This document shows positions 9,094 through 37,238 of a stretch of DNA of 45,178 bases, piece after piece. Each line of letters opens with the position of its first letter. The stretch's first letter is position 1. Made by a program: the position numbers and the translations under genes. The DNA comes from Zygnema circumcarinatum (lineage: Eukaryota > Streptophyta > Zygnematophyceae > Zygnematales > Zygnemataceae): contig CM074808.1 in the NCBI GenBank assembly GCA_037447605.1, positions 127,955 to 173,132 of the forward strand. The letters are read 5' to 3'. A model generated the notes under the pieces. It did no database searches and was not told the origin of the DNA. It saw nothing but the letters and a program-made list of their open reading frames with translations.

Positions 9094-10155
9094 ATGGTGG
9101 AGCTCAGCCCTGCAGAACTGCACAAGTAAGTAAGCACGTTTGACCGTCACGATAACCCCACGATTTCACATTGCTTTTGGGAGAAGGAGAAATGAACAAT
9201 AGAACGGAGATGATCATGCGCCACCCAAATTCGCAAACCCAGTTGTCTAGATAGAAATTTTATTTTATGACGTCATCGCGACAGTTTGTACTGTACAAAT
9301 GTATCTAATTTAGCGTTGAAGTGATCAAACTCCGCCTGTCAGCTTCCAAACACCCTAAAAACCCTAAAAACCCTAAAAACAGCAGAATGATGTTGACAAT
9401 TATTGTCCCATTTCCCATTATTTCACATGGAAACATAGTTTCAGTACGAGGAACAGTCATTACGGTTCCATAGATTCGATCAGATAGATTGTTTAAAGCT
9501 CTTTCGGTTTTCAGAAGTTTCTGATTATGTTGCTTTACAATGTTGAACGGTGAATCTCACATAACTTCGCAGTCAAAAACCTCAAGGCAGTCGATGAAAT
9601 GGAACAGGGCGGAAAGGTGTGCTGAGCCGTTCCATGGGCCGGTGCTCTCAGTGGGGAGCCCTGAGCCCTAGAAATATTATGATGCAGCTTGGTGCTGGAG
9701 GAAGCGAAACTTCTCGAGGAAGTAAAGCAGAAGATCAAGAGTCAACTTCACGAATTGAGAGTGAGCACTATCGAGACGGATGAGGCTTCATTCATAGGTT
9801 TAGGGTTCAGGATTTTAGGCTGGTTTTTTTAAGGCCGGATGTTTTATGCACTACACCTTTCTTCGTCTCCAAATTTTTCCTTTTCCGGTTTTCGTCTAAC
9901 ATGCTGGCGCGTAAGTGATGCTTTTTAACTTTGAGTTGCATATATTGGACACACACTTATCTTAAAGTGTTAAATTAGCAACCCTTACCTTAAATTTGAT
10001 TGTCTCGCACACGTTTTTTTACCTCTATTTCCACTTTTTCCGTATTTTTATAAACGCAGGTCGAGGAGGATGAGCTTCGACGCATTCTCGACAGGAGGCC
10101 GATTCCTGCCAGAACAGTTCTTCAGACAAATGAAGTGCCTGCTCCTCCCCCTTAA
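9094..10155 (+). CDS. Small coiled-coil protein, SNAPC5-like (66 aa, three exons)
   Basis: Exons are 9094-9125 (ATG in a GCCATGG context, donor GTAAGT), 9688-9760 (acceptor GATGCAG, donor GTGAGC) and 10060-10155 (acceptor CGCAG, stop TAA). Phases join cleanly. The product is a single amphipathic helix: LHNLVLEEAKLLEEVKQKI, then SQLHELRVEEDELRRILDRR, then a Pro-rich tail. The pattern of EE/LL, QL and RVEE words resembles SNAPC5 (SNAP19), the smallest subunit of the snRNA-activating complex used by Pol II and III. Short coiled coils resemble one another easily, so the family label is tentative. A different 3' exon (10412-10513) with an acidic end is possible. AATAAATAAA lies downstream near 10743. 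Confidence 0.5.
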
Positions 10156-10411
10156 ACCTTTAAAGGAACGTTTTTAGGAAACCTTGGAGTTTCTAAACCC
10201 CATCTATACCCCAAAACCCTAAATACCCTTCAACCATAAATTCACCCCTGTAACCTGGAATACTTTAATTCTACTAAAAATGCCCAATCGCGCAGTTTGT
10301 TTGAAACCGTATTCGAAGCTCATAGAATCATTACGTTCTCTACCACTGACTCTGTTTCTGTGTTCGAGTTCAAATCCTAAAAGTTGGGGGAGCGAGCGAG
10401 GTGGTCGGCAG

Positions 10412-10513
10412 AAGGAGGTCGCTGCTGAGGTGGACACCTGCGACGACATGGAAGACTTTCTTGAAGAGTTGGAGAGCAGCCTGATGGAGAGGGACGCACA
10501 ACCCAGCAAGTAG
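10412..10513 (+). CDS. Possible alternative terminal exon of the SNAPC5-like gene
   Basis: After a CGGCAG acceptor this frame encodes about 33 residues, including an acidic stretch DDMEDFLEELESSLMERD, and ends in TAG. It would join in phase 0 if exon 3 of the preceding gene used the weak donor at GAA|GTGCCT (10132). The composition looks coding, but the donor is poor, so the simpler model stops at 10155. Confidence 0.25.
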   Translation, partial: KEVAAEVDTCDDMEDFLEELESSLMERDAQPSK

Positions 10514-11406
10514 TGGGAGGCCACCCTATTTTTTTCGCTGTGAAAAAGGACAAGGCTATCTTGTCGGCGTCTCTATCTCTCTCTCTCCTCCCACTTCTCT
10601 CTCCCTCTCCCGCGCTCTCCATCTCCCTCTCCCTTACGAGTCCAAGTCCACTTTGTCGGACCCTTTGGACTTGTGTGGTCCTATGGGTTAACCAGGCAGG
10701 CTGGTCGCTCTGTAAAAGCCTTAGCTAAGGCGAGCAATAGAGAAATAAATAAACGAAATCACTGGGGTCCTAGTTTGTTGTTTTTTCTTTTCCTTCTCCT
10801 TTCTCGGCGAGGCAAGCGCCGATTCGTAGGAAAGCACGGGGAGTTCGATCTGTCAAAACCCTGGCAGCCCTTGAAAGGCCTGGAACCCCGAGGGGTTCTT
10901 GTGAAGTCCACCACGTTCTTAGTCCCTTTTGTTGCGTATCTTGGCGATGTACTACGCCTTTAGGACTGTCTAACACAAGGACCGACACCTCTAGTCATGG
11001 ACGAAGGGCCACGACGAAAAAAGAGAAACTTCAAGCATTAGGCTGGAAACAATAGTTGTACTTTGCACACATTTTGGTACACACTTCTCGGATCCCTCTC
11101 CTTTTATCTCCGTCTCTCCTCTTCTCTATTGTCAACAATTTCATTTCACATAGGAGGGCCACCCTCCGCTATACGCTATTTCTAAGCTTTCCGTCCTACC
11201 CAAGCTAAATAGAGAAAAACAATGGCTAAGCAATGACGAACAGGTTTGCAATTCTCCTGCTCTCGAAGAGCCGCCGAATGCCTTACTAATATAGAAACGC
11301 TCCAGTGAGATCTAAAGACTTTATGGGTCAGAGGTTCAAAATCTGACGTTTTCAGAGTCTATGGCTTTACAGTTTAAGGGTTTGAGACTTTCAAATCCGT
11401 GTCCCT
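10514..11406. other. Intergenic region between convergent genes
   Basis: The region has a CT-rich tract at about 10570-10630, poly(A)-signal-like AATAAATAAA near 10743, and a GA/TTT mix afterwards. Open frames here (for example 10673-10963) have no family resemblance. It is probably 3' UTR and spacer. Confidence 0.45.
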
Positions 11407-13712
11407 TTAACCCCAAAAGATCTTCCGTAGAGAGTCGACCGTCCCACACACACCGAATGTGACTCCAAAGACCACCAAAAACCAGTCAGCCGCGAACTCC
11501 ACACTCTTGATGTCACGTCCCATCACCTTCAAATGCAGCAAAGCCGGAATCACAAAAGCCAAAAGGGAGCACGCGCTGCTTCCCACCAAAGAGAGGAAAA
11601 TGCTGAATTGCGGGACGGCAGCCGCTATATATGCGACCAATAGAACGGCGACGGCCCGTAATGCAGAGAACAGCGGAATGTGACTCTGTTCGCCGTTGCC
11701 GAGCTTTGCATGGAGCCACGGCGAGAGCGAGAGTCTCCGCTCGTAGACCTCATAAACCGGATGCATCATCACCGGAAATGTGAAAAATAGGGCGACACAA
11801 ATTCCTACCTTTACAGTACTCGCTACAAAGCCCCCTGGAAGGTTCAGCGTGATGATGTCACGCGTAATGTCACCAAAAGCTAAGTAGCCCATGCATCCAA
11901 ACACGGCATATACAAAGACTATGATGGTCAGGGCTAGGGCTAGGGTGGTACCGAAGGTCGACTTATCCTTCATGGAAAGTTCGAGGGGGATTGTCATCCC
12001 TACGCCTTCAAAGGCGTAGACTGCAATCCCGAGGAAGAAGGGGATGCTCGAGGGGGAGGTGAAGGCGTGCGAGGTGCGACCCACCGCACTCAGTTCTTTG
12101 ACGTCATAGAACACGACGACAGTTAGAGCTGCCAGTTTTACCAAATCCGCGAAAAGGCTGCGCAAGGAAACAAGAAATTAAATCTATTTTTCTAAGGTAT
12201 GATTCAAAAGGGGGTGGAACTGACGCCGTGATAAGGTTTAAAGGCCAGTCTCATTGATTGAGAGCGATTTAAAAAATGGTCTAAAGAATAGCACGCTAAC
12301 ATTGATATAAAGGAACCGGGGCTGAGGGGGGGGGGGGAGAGCACCTGAAAGGGGCCAAATAGGTGAGTGAGCGCAGCCACGAGAGCACGACCTCAGCAGG
12401 AGCTGCACATGGCCGAGCAACATTAATGACGTTCAGTTTCAATTCAGTTTCAGTTCAGTTTCAGTTCAGTTTTTGTAAGAAAGAGTTGAATGCGAGAGAC
12501 CTATCCTAGCCTTGCAGCAAAAAAATTCAGTCTTCACTGTAACCCTAATTTTGGCACCAATTTCTAGCTTGAAAGCCAACTCTACCTATGGACTATGAAG
12601 AAAACTTACCCACACAAGCGATCACGAGAGCCTTCTTTGAGGAATTTTTAACCAGAATACTCGAAACGTTTTCACCAATGAATATCAAGTACGCGACGCA
12701 AAACCCTCCTTGTGAAATCAAGAGTAGAGAATCAATTAGGACATGCACCCCGTTCCCATAAAGCCGCATTCCGAGATCACCAAACGTTGTGATGGGACGG
12801 CCCTCCACACATTCACTCTCGATCTTACGGCGGGTCCACACAAGCAGCATCATTCCCCTGATTTTAACAAAACCCGCGACAAAAAACGAGAATATGACAA
12901 GCATCATGGAGACAGCAGTTATAACACATTCAATCTTTTCGTGAAAATTCGTATGGTATTCCAGATTTATCGCGGTTTTTTCAGTTGGTAGACTTTTCAA
13001 GTAAGCAGGGCTCCTCACAAATTTCAACGATCCTCTGAAGCTAGGGTTTCAAGAAATTGATCGTCAGCAAAGAAAAGTACAGGGTCTGTGAAGGCATCAG
13101 TGTGTATGTCTGTGGGAAAGACATGGGCATGGGCGAGCATGGGGATGGAGAACGAGAGAGAATGGGGAAGAGAGGGAGAGAGAGGGGAAGAGAGAGGGAG
13201 AGAGAGAGAAACGTTTGATCAATAAATTGCATTGTTTGGGCTTTCTTACCAGTAACTGAGAACGGCAGCGAGAGAGAGGAGAAGCAGGCCCAAAAGCCAT
13301 CCGCTTTGAGAAAATGCGTAGGGAAGTCCCAACACACCTGCCTGCACGGCCACGCAAGGCCTAGAGACAACTGCATCAGAACGCTGCTCCACATCCCTCT
13401 CTCTTCTTCACTCTCCGTCTTTCCTCTCTCTTCCTCCCGCATTCAAATGCTGACGCGCCTGCTTGTCCCGCTTCTCCTCCACCCTCCCCCTCCCCCTTTC
13501 CCTTTCCATCCAGCCCCCTCTCCCACTCCCTCCCACGCTCTCACCCCGATGATGGCGATGATAACATTTGCAAAAATGTACAGCGGCGACGATAAGGGCA
13601 GTTCGGCTGGTTTCAGCACAACCAGCGGCTCTCGGTCTACATCCCCCGCGTCCATGACTGCCGAGGGGCTCCGCCGCAGCCGAGGCAGCGCTGCTTCACA
13701 CTCATATACCAT
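11407..13712 (-). CDS. Amino acid transporter, AAAP family (SLC36/AVT-like), 438 aa
   Basis: This is a multi-pass amino acid/proton symporter or antiporter of the amino acid/auxin permease superfamily. Exons are 13712-13545, 13341-13250, 12857-12610, 12402-12345 and 12157-11407, with all phases in frame and a TAA stop. The first transmembrane segment crosses an intron and reads FANVIIAIIG then AGVLGLPYAFSQSGW, the family signature. Later motifs are TTFGDLGMRLYG, SQGGFCVAYLIF, LRSLTYLAPFSLFADL, IPFFLGIAVYAFEGVGMTIP, GCMGYLAFGD and FFTFPVMMHPVYEVYE. About eleven membrane helices are expected, which suits 438 residues. The start could be ATG 13712 or the internal ATG 13655 (MDAGDVDREP). The substrate and membrane (plasma, vacuolar or endosomal) cannot be told from sequence. 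The small 58 bp exon 4 is easy to miss. Confidence 0.88.
12858..13249 (-). other. AAAP intron 2 with CT-rich sense strand
   Basis: This intron separates the first helix exon (donor GTAAGA) from the GMMLLVW exon (acceptor AATCAG). The plus strand shows GAGAGA/GGGAGA runs at 13140-13210, so the sense strand is pyrimidine-rich. No gene is present on the other strand. Confidence 0.7.
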
Positions 13713-13964
13713 GCACAGCCTCCCCTCTCCTCCCTTCCCCTCCCCTCCCCTCCTCTCCTCTCCTCTCCTCTCCCTTCGACTCTCCCTCTCCTCTCCCTTC
13801 GACTCTCCCTCTCCCTGTGTCCCTCCGCTTCCAGTACCTCCAATTCCAAACCTCCCCTTGAAAGACTACTGTACCGTATCGGAAATTATCGAAATCGGAA
13901 TACGAACGACACGATACAAAAGTATATAATACGATATGAATATGATATGATACTGCATGATACC
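13713..13964. other. 5' flank of the AAAP gene
   Basis: CTCCCTCTCC pyrimidine repeats occupy 13718-13830, followed by an AT-rich piece with ATACGATATGAATATGATATG words at 13908-13955. No gene is apparent. Confidence 0.45.
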
Positions 13965-14790
13965 AGTCCCTCGTGGTTCCACATTTTGCTTTTGTCCATG
14001 TACATTTTGATGGCCTCGCCATCTTGAGTTCAATGAAAATTTCACAGTTCGGACCAGTGGATCGGCAACCATTGGACAACCATTGGATGGCAATGGTTGG
14101 ACGTCTACTGGTTGGCAATCAGTGGACTGGTTGTTTCGGTCCGCAACCACTGGTTGGCAACCAGTCGAATGGTTATATCCATTAAATCAAATGGTTGGCA
14201 ACCATTAAATCACTAGTTGTAGCGAACTGAACGCTACAGTTACCAAAATGTCGTCGGCGTTTCGGAGAAAACTATTACGGTTCGGCCGTACAAAATTCCC
14301 GTACAACCGTACGATTCTGCTGTACGAATCCGTACGCATCTGTACGCATCAGGCTTGTTACACTAGTTGTCAACGGTTGGCAACCAACCAAAAAACACAA
14401 ACGACCCATTTTTGCAAAAAGGCATAATTTCAGAAATTCAATGGTTGCCAACCATTGGATCACTGGTTCCGAACCAGTCGAATGGTTGTTTCAGTCCTGC
14501 GCCACTGGTTCGCAACCAGTCGACTGGTTTCCAACCAGTGGATGCCACTGGTTGGCAACCAGTCGAATGGTTGTTTCGATCCGGCGGCACTGGTTGCCAA
14601 CCAGTCGAATGGTTGCCAACCAGTGGCATCCACTGGTTCCAAACCAGTCGACTGGTTGCCAACCAGTGGCATCCACTGGTTCCAAACCAGTCGAATGGTT
14701 GCCAACCATTGGCATCCACTGGTTGGCAACCAGTCGAATGGTTGTTTCGGTCCGCAACCACTGGTTGCCAACCAGTCGACTGGTTTGTCT
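13965..14790. repeat. Palindrome-rich repeat array (CAACCAGTCGACTGGTTG family)
   Basis: A roughly 75 bp leader (13965-14040, with TCCCTCGTGGTTCC and GTCCATGTACATTTTGATGG) is followed by many interleaved words ACTGGTTGGCAACCAGT and CAACCAGTCGAATGGTTG. The 16 bp palindrome AACCAGTCGACTGGTT is perfect at 14514, 14642 and 14770. Between the blocks lies a segment rich in CCGTAC words (14280-14350). Long open frames in all six frames arise because the repeats lack stops and read as V/N/Q/W-rich nonsense. A related leader plus CAACCATTGG words recurs near 33737-33910, so this is a dispersed family. Confidence 0.7.
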
Positions 14791-15394
14791 AATGGTCCGA
14801 TCTGTGGAAAATTTCCCCTTCTTTACTGCGTGATACGGTAGTCGTAGGGACCGTATTCCAGGACGGAATGTGGTTAGCGACCAAAGTCATTATTAATACA
14901 GTAATGGCCAATGGCAGTTGCGTCAGTTTCCCATGCAGCACCACGTGGACGTACATCTGGCGCAATGTGATTGGCAGCGCGGATCCCACGGGCTTCTGCC
15001 GACGTGTCAACCGTTGAAGGTCGGGATTCATGCGCGCGCAGCTACGAAAATCACGTGTAATGCAACTAAATGTTTCTTAACTGCAACACGGAACTGAACG
15101 TTGGATTTATCGGTTCCTTTCGGGTCCCTGCTCCGAAAAAGTCGTGGAGGCATCATCCAATCAGGAGGTGCCACTTGTAAGTCATCGAACACGTGGCGCG
15201 TTCTGACTGGATAACGCGCGCGGTTAAAGAGCTTGCAAGAGGAGAAGGGTGCTGCTGCTTCCAAGGTTCCAAGGGGCTTCCGTCTTGCAGCTGGCTGTTG
15301 CAAGCAGGGCTGGACGGGCTGGGGCTGGCTCTGGCGCCCCTGCAAGCTGCAAGGGCTGGAGGGAGACATGTTTATCTCACCATCATCATCATAC
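14791..15394 (+). promoter_or_regulatory. Putative NPC1 promoter with CACGTG and CCAAT boxes
   Basis: CACGTG hexamers occur at 14942, 15052 and 15190, with a fourth in intron 1 at 15523. CCAAT or its complement appears near 14908 (GGCCAATGG), 14970 (GATTGGCAG) and 15157 (ATCCAATCAGG). No TATA box is obvious. In animals CACGTG-type E-boxes control lysosomal genes including NPC1, and whether that logic applies here is unknown. A reverse-strand open frame (15028-15450) is judged a shadow. Confidence 0.4.
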
Positions 15395-31945
<16,551 letters not shown>

Positions 31946-32700
31946 AGTGGTGGAGTGGGAGAAGAGGGGGAGGGGGAGAGCGAGGGAGAGGGAGAGGGAG
32001 AGGAAGAGGGAAGAGGGAGAGTGAGGGAAGGATGGGAGGCAAGTGGAAATTGGAAAAGTTTGAGGAGTATCCGTTATGGAAGAAAATCGTTGTCGAGTAT
32101 CCTTTTTCTGGAGAAGTGTTCGTTCTCATGGAGCTTTCCGAATGCCTCGTTCTGTTCCTCTATGCGGTATATGAAGTCGCATGTGAACGCGACGGTGAAG
32201 GATGCGGAAGTCGGAACTGATGTTCTATGTTGTCAGTAACGGGATAGACAAAGACCTTGTTGCACGTGAAAATTGGAGCCGCTTGCTGCGCACATTTTTG
32301 CTTCTCGTTGATCTTATAGTTTTTCATGCCGCGTTGGGGCTCCAACGGTTTTTTCAGAGGAAAGAGCTTGGCCTTGTATATAAGGAAACAGGTTCGATTG
32401 CAGGTTGCAATGTCAGTTTCAGTTGCAGATGTATTACACTTTTAACAGTTGCTGGTTTCATTTGGCGAGCGTGAGTGCTGCCCCTTTTTGGTTCGCTTGT
32501 TGGTGCTTTTGAAAGGGTGGGGGGTGGGGGGGTGCCCGGCATTCGTAGTGTGAATGCAGCAGTAGGAAAGGTGGAGAGAGAGGAAGAGAGGGGCGAGAGG
32601 AGAGGAAAGAGGAAAGGAGGAAAATAAGCAAAGGTCGAGAGAGTGAGAGAGGCAGCGCAGCCCTTTTCTCTGCTTCGGACTTAAAACCATCGCCCGCACG
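31946..32700. other. NPC1 downstream region / 3' UTR
   Basis: A purine-rich stretch (GAGAGGGAG, 31960-32035) is followed by sequence with moderate open frames (to about 32474) that resemble nothing recognisable. A CT/GA-rich block lies at 32520-32660. It is probably UTR and spacer, though an unrecognised small gene cannot be excluded. Confidence 0.4.
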
Positions 32701-33950
32701 ATCAGTGGATGGACCCTTTCGACCCTGGACCCTTTCGCCCAGTGGATCAACCATTGGAATGATTGGAACCATTGATCCGCGACCCAACCAACCGTTTGCC
32801 ACTGGTTTTAAACTTTCCAATATTATCATTGCCGATTATTGTCATTTTCGAATTACTGGGTAGGGAGTTTTCCTAATTTAGTTAAGTTGTTCCAAAGTTT
32901 TTTTTAGTTAATTTGCAGCAGAACAGCGAATGTGCGTCGCTTCCATACAACATGAAACGGAATTCGAGTCCACCAGAAGTGCCGGCGTACAGAACGAAAG
33001 AAAATTCCTTTTGCATAATGTTGTGCGCGACGCGATTGCTGCGGTGGCGCAAGAGGCCGGCTTCCTTGTGCGCCGCGAGCCGAGCCGCATTGTGCCCCCT
33101 CGACCGACTGCTCGTGGCGAGCGCGGAGTTCGTCCTCATCTGGCCCTTCCTCATGGGCGCTGCTCGCCGCATGTTTGGGGATGTTGTGTTGTTGGCCGAT
33201 CCGCCCCGTCGCGATTTGTCGTCGCGTTCAGCGCAGCGTGAAGGCGATGAAAGGAGCAAGTGCAAGTGCGCGCATGTGCCCGCCGTGACGTGACGCGGCC
33301 GACGAATTTGTTCCTATGGCTGTTGCGATTTTTGGTTGGCTCGACGCCCGTTTGGATGCCTTCCGCCAGCGCGTGCGTGCGTGCGCCCATCGCTCATTGT
33401 AATGCGCGCACGGCCCCGGAAGGAAGGAAGCGCCCCACTCCTCCGCCGATCCTCGCCACTTTTTATCGACAGCGCATTTCCGTCGTCCTTCAGGGTGCCT
33501 TCCTCCTCGCTTCTTTGCTCCTTCGGCGTGAAGCCGCGGTTGCTGGTGGCCGTGCGTGGCGGTGGCCTTCCGCTGCTCCCTCCCTCCCTCCTTCCGCGCG
33601 ATGTGATGTGAAGTGCCGCACATCGCATATAGCGACCGTCGCGGGTGCTACGAGGGAGGGAGGGCTTGAAGCGTTGTTGAGCCTAGGCCTAGCTTTCCGC
33701 TTCGAGCTTTTTTCTTTTGTGCTTAGGTCCATTGCGACCAAGTCCCTCGTGGTTCCCCATGCGGAATTTGTCCATGTACATTTGATGGCATCACCATCGT
33801 GAGATCAATGTCACTTCCTTTCTCTTTTTTTAGGTAATGCTTCCAACCATTCCAATGGTTGCCAACCATTGGCGTCGGACCGAGTCGCAACCATTGCTTC
33901 CAATGGTTAGCCCAATCCCGCTCCCTTGTGCCTCGCCGCCGCCGGCCGCG
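32700..33950. mobile_element. Degraded dispersed-repeat locus with a possible retroelement relic
   Basis: The locus contains CCATTGG/CAACCATT words at 32745-32815 and 33838-33910, and a leader near 33737-33812 (TCCCTCGTGGTTCC, TTTGTCCATGTACATTTGATGG) shared with 13965-14040. Between them, the frame at 32930-33241 reads LLHNVVRDAIAAVAQEAGFL then VRREPSRIVPPRP. This resembles the RHNxVRDAL...AGFxVRREP stretch found at the C-terminal end of some protist non-LTR element polyproteins. The downstream reading changes frame, so it is decayed. The retroelement reading comes from memory of the pattern and is weak. Confidence 0.35.
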
Positions 33951-34715
33951 GCCGTACCATGATTAGGTCAACGCGTTTACCAAAACAATGACGTCAGAAC
34001 GCCGGAAAAGTCTCTCTCGGCCATACGTAGAAGTACGAAATGACGCCATCTTATTCGTACAGTCCAGCCGTGCGTACGGACAAACCGCGGGCGGATTCCT
34101 CCGGACAGTGCGGAGGGGGCCTGTCGGCCACGTGGCGCTGCTCGGCGTGGCAGCCATGGCCGGGCGGGGGGGGGAGGAGGGGGCGGAAGGGGCGGAGAGG
34201 GCGGGGCTGCGGGGGAGGTAGGGCGGGGCGGCGGCGGGGAGGAGGGCGGGAGGCGCGGGGGGAAGAGGAGGGGCTGTCGAGGAGGGCGGGAGAGGGAGGA
34301 GGGAGAGGGGACTGGGGTGGAGGCGGAGAGGGGAGGGGAGGGGAAAAGGGAGGGGAGGGGAAAAGGGAGGGGAGGGGAAAAGGGAGGGAGGGAGGGAGAG
34401 AGGGAGGGAGAGAGGGAAGGAGAGGGNNNNNNNNNNGAGGGAGGGCGTGAGGGAGTGAGGGAGGGGAGGGAGGGGAGGGAGGGAGGAAGGGGAAGGAGAG
34501 GAAAGGGAAACGAGAGAGAGGCCGAAGAAACGCCTTTGAAGAAAATTGTTGAGCAAGAGGGAGAGAGTTTGGGGTTGAGGGAGAGCCTGCAAGGAAGGAG
34601 ATAGAACTGAAGCATAGAGGAAGGTTTCGATGCAGGCCTTGTAAAGAATTGCAATTTTGTTCCAAGGTTTCATATCGGTTTTCAAGTTTCCAGCTTCAAA
34701 ATTATTGCAGCGGCA
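33951..34715. other. Purine tract with assembly gap and 5' flank of the coiled-coil gene
   Basis: A TGACGTCA lies at 33989-33996 and CACGTG near 34130, then a G-rich (GGGGAGG) and GGGAGGGA tract of about 350 bases (34160-34520). Ns fill 34427-34436. The last 150 bases are mixed sequence ending in an acceptor-like ATTGCAG just before the ATG at 34716, which suggests a 5' UTR intron. Confidence 0.5.
34427..34436. other. Assembly gap (10 N)
   Basis: Ten consecutive Ns lie inside a GGGAGG low-complexity tract. The true length is unknown. Confidence 1.
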
Positions 34716-37164
34716 ATGGATAAAGGCTTAGAGAAGTCCGATGTGGCTGTCATGGAGTGGGAGAGGAAACGAGAGGCGGAAAAAGAGGGAGAGAAACCAG
34801 CGGAAGTGAGAGATGGAGAGCGAGAGGGAGATGATGAGAGGGAGAGTAGGGGTCACGATGCCTCAGACCTTGTAGCTGATAGTGTTGGGGTTTCTTTCAA
34901 GCTGAAACCTACGGCGGAGGGTTCAGGCGGAGTCATCCTCAAGGAAGGTGTTGCGGTCCAGCAGGAGGGTTTGAATCAATCAGTCGGTGAAAAAAGAGGC
35001 GCAGAAACTTTGGATAGTACTGAGAAAGAGGCGAAAAGGGCTCGGAAGGAATGTTGGGTTGAGAAGGTTTGTGATTGCAAACCTGCACTTTTTGTTGGTA
35101 ATGTAGAGGAAGGTTTGCCAAGGCGGGTAAGTCAATGAGCTGCTTACGTATTTATTTATAGTAAATTTGGGAGTAGGAGTAAGTTTGGACGAAGAAAATA
35201 ATAAAAAGAAACAAGTACACTTCAAGGGATGATCTCTGTCTGCTGATTCGTTGATCTCAGTTCAGTTCAGATTAACTGTCGCAGCAATATTTGCAGATTT
35301 TCAAATCGTCAATTTGTGTTTTGCTGTCGCTGTCAGTTTTTTGTTCTATATCGAACTTGAACTTCGTGGTCAGTCCGATTTTCGCATGCTGCGATGCTTC
35401 AAGAACCTCGTTCCATTCAACACTTATGTTTGCTGAACAAATGTTTTGATGTAGATGGAAAATGTTACACAATAGACCCCTTTTTCGGAGTTTAATTTGT
35501 TTCCTTTGTTTTACTTTATTGGCTTTTGCAGAGTGCAGATTTTGTATCAGCAATCTCCTCTGCCGAGGTCCAGAACTGTGATGATGCACGAGCCGTGCAT
35601 GTGGATGTGAACATCACTGTACACGGCCCAACATCATCATCAAGTGATGTAGCCCATGTTGTCCATGACGTTGCCGGCCGCAGTCAGTCTAAATCCAACG
35701 GAAATTCAATGGAATCTGCAGCAAAGGACTCGTTTTCCGTTGCAAAACAGAGCAGGAGGGATGAGGGAAAAAAGACTCATTCAGTGCAAGAGCAGCAAAA
35801 TGTTATGTCTGAAGTTACCCTGGACAGAGAAATTGGAATAGGGAGTGGAACGAAAACTGGAACTGAAACGGAAGCTGTGGTTACATGTGGGATTGATACG
35901 GCTTCCAATAGAGATGGAACCAAAAGTAGCTATGAAATCTGTGAAGGGCAAAGTGGCAGAGAAATGGACGGTCTATGTTCCCATTCAACGGAAGCAACTG
36001 AGCAGTATTCGGAACAAACATTGAACGGAACTATGAGGGTATCTATGAGAGCATCGTCAAGTCTTCCCGGCGCAGTTACGGAATCGAATGTAAATTTAAT
36101 GTTTGGAAACAGAGCAATTGGTTTGTCAGAACCCAATAGACGAGAAGGTACAAAACCCCTCTCCTGGAAGGCAAAAGTTTGCTGAGATTGAGTTTTCCGT
36201 AGAACGGAAGCATGAAGGTGGTCCTGATCCTTCTGCACTCAAGTTAACAACTCCTCAGTTTGTTCGTTCCGATCTGTTCTGATTGCATAGATTCTGTGAA
36301 TTTTTAGCCAAATGTCTCTTGTACGAAGTTCTCAAAGGTGCCCAGAGAATGTAAATCTTTTCCTTTTGTTTCTGTTCTAATACTTTAACCTCTTCTCCAC
36401 TCTCTCCCCCTCCTACTCCCGCTAATTCTTCAGAGGTGGCCGTACATGTTCCACCAGGCTCTACTGCGACCCTTTCGGAGGTCGCACAAAATCGATACGA
36501 ACACAGCGCAGATATAAAATGTCCGGTTTCTCCCGCAAACGACAAAACATTGGAGGCAATTGGGTCCCAAATCACTCCTAGTGGAACCGAGGACTTTGAA
36601 ACTGTTCACAATTCTGGACCTAAAATTGCTGTCGACGATTCTGACTTTATGAAGAAGGACGAAAAAGCAGGAGAGATTTCTCAACCGCCGTCTGAAAGGG
36701 GTCATGGAGAGGGGGTCGTGAGCAACGGAACTGTTAGAATGGAAACTGGAACGGAAACGGCAGTGGGAACGGAACTGGAGGCACAGAACATCGTGAAGAA
36801 GGAGAGGTGGGAGGACGGCGGGGAAGTGAAGGAACATGAGGCCGCCAACGGTAAGGAATCACAAAAGAATGTTTTTGAAAACTTTGAGGACCCTAATTTT
36901 CTAAGAAGCCCGAAACTCTCTTAAATCGTTAGGTAACACAAAGTTGCACTTAAAATCCTGATGGATCGTTTTCTTAGGTCTTGGAAAGACACCGTAGTAG
37001 TAACCTTAGAAGAATCTTGAGTTGTTTGAAATGATTCGAGAAGGTGAAGTAAAGCCCTTTGAAAGTATTGAAGAAGAATTTAAGACCAAAATCCATGTAG
37101 AACGTTGACGAGGCCTGTCAACTGGTTGAGAACATAAAAAATTGATGAAGTTGACATCTATGTC

Positions 37165-37238
<74 letters not shown>

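Noticed and set aside
14441-14841. CRISPR-like repeat array
   Set aside because: The repeats are palindromic, variable in length and interleaved without unique spacers of constant size. The surroundings are intron-rich eukaryotic genes and no cas genes are present.
33963-34685. Long Pro/Ser/Leu minus-strand frames
   Set aside because: They arise from a purine tract broken by an N gap and have no domain or plausible start.
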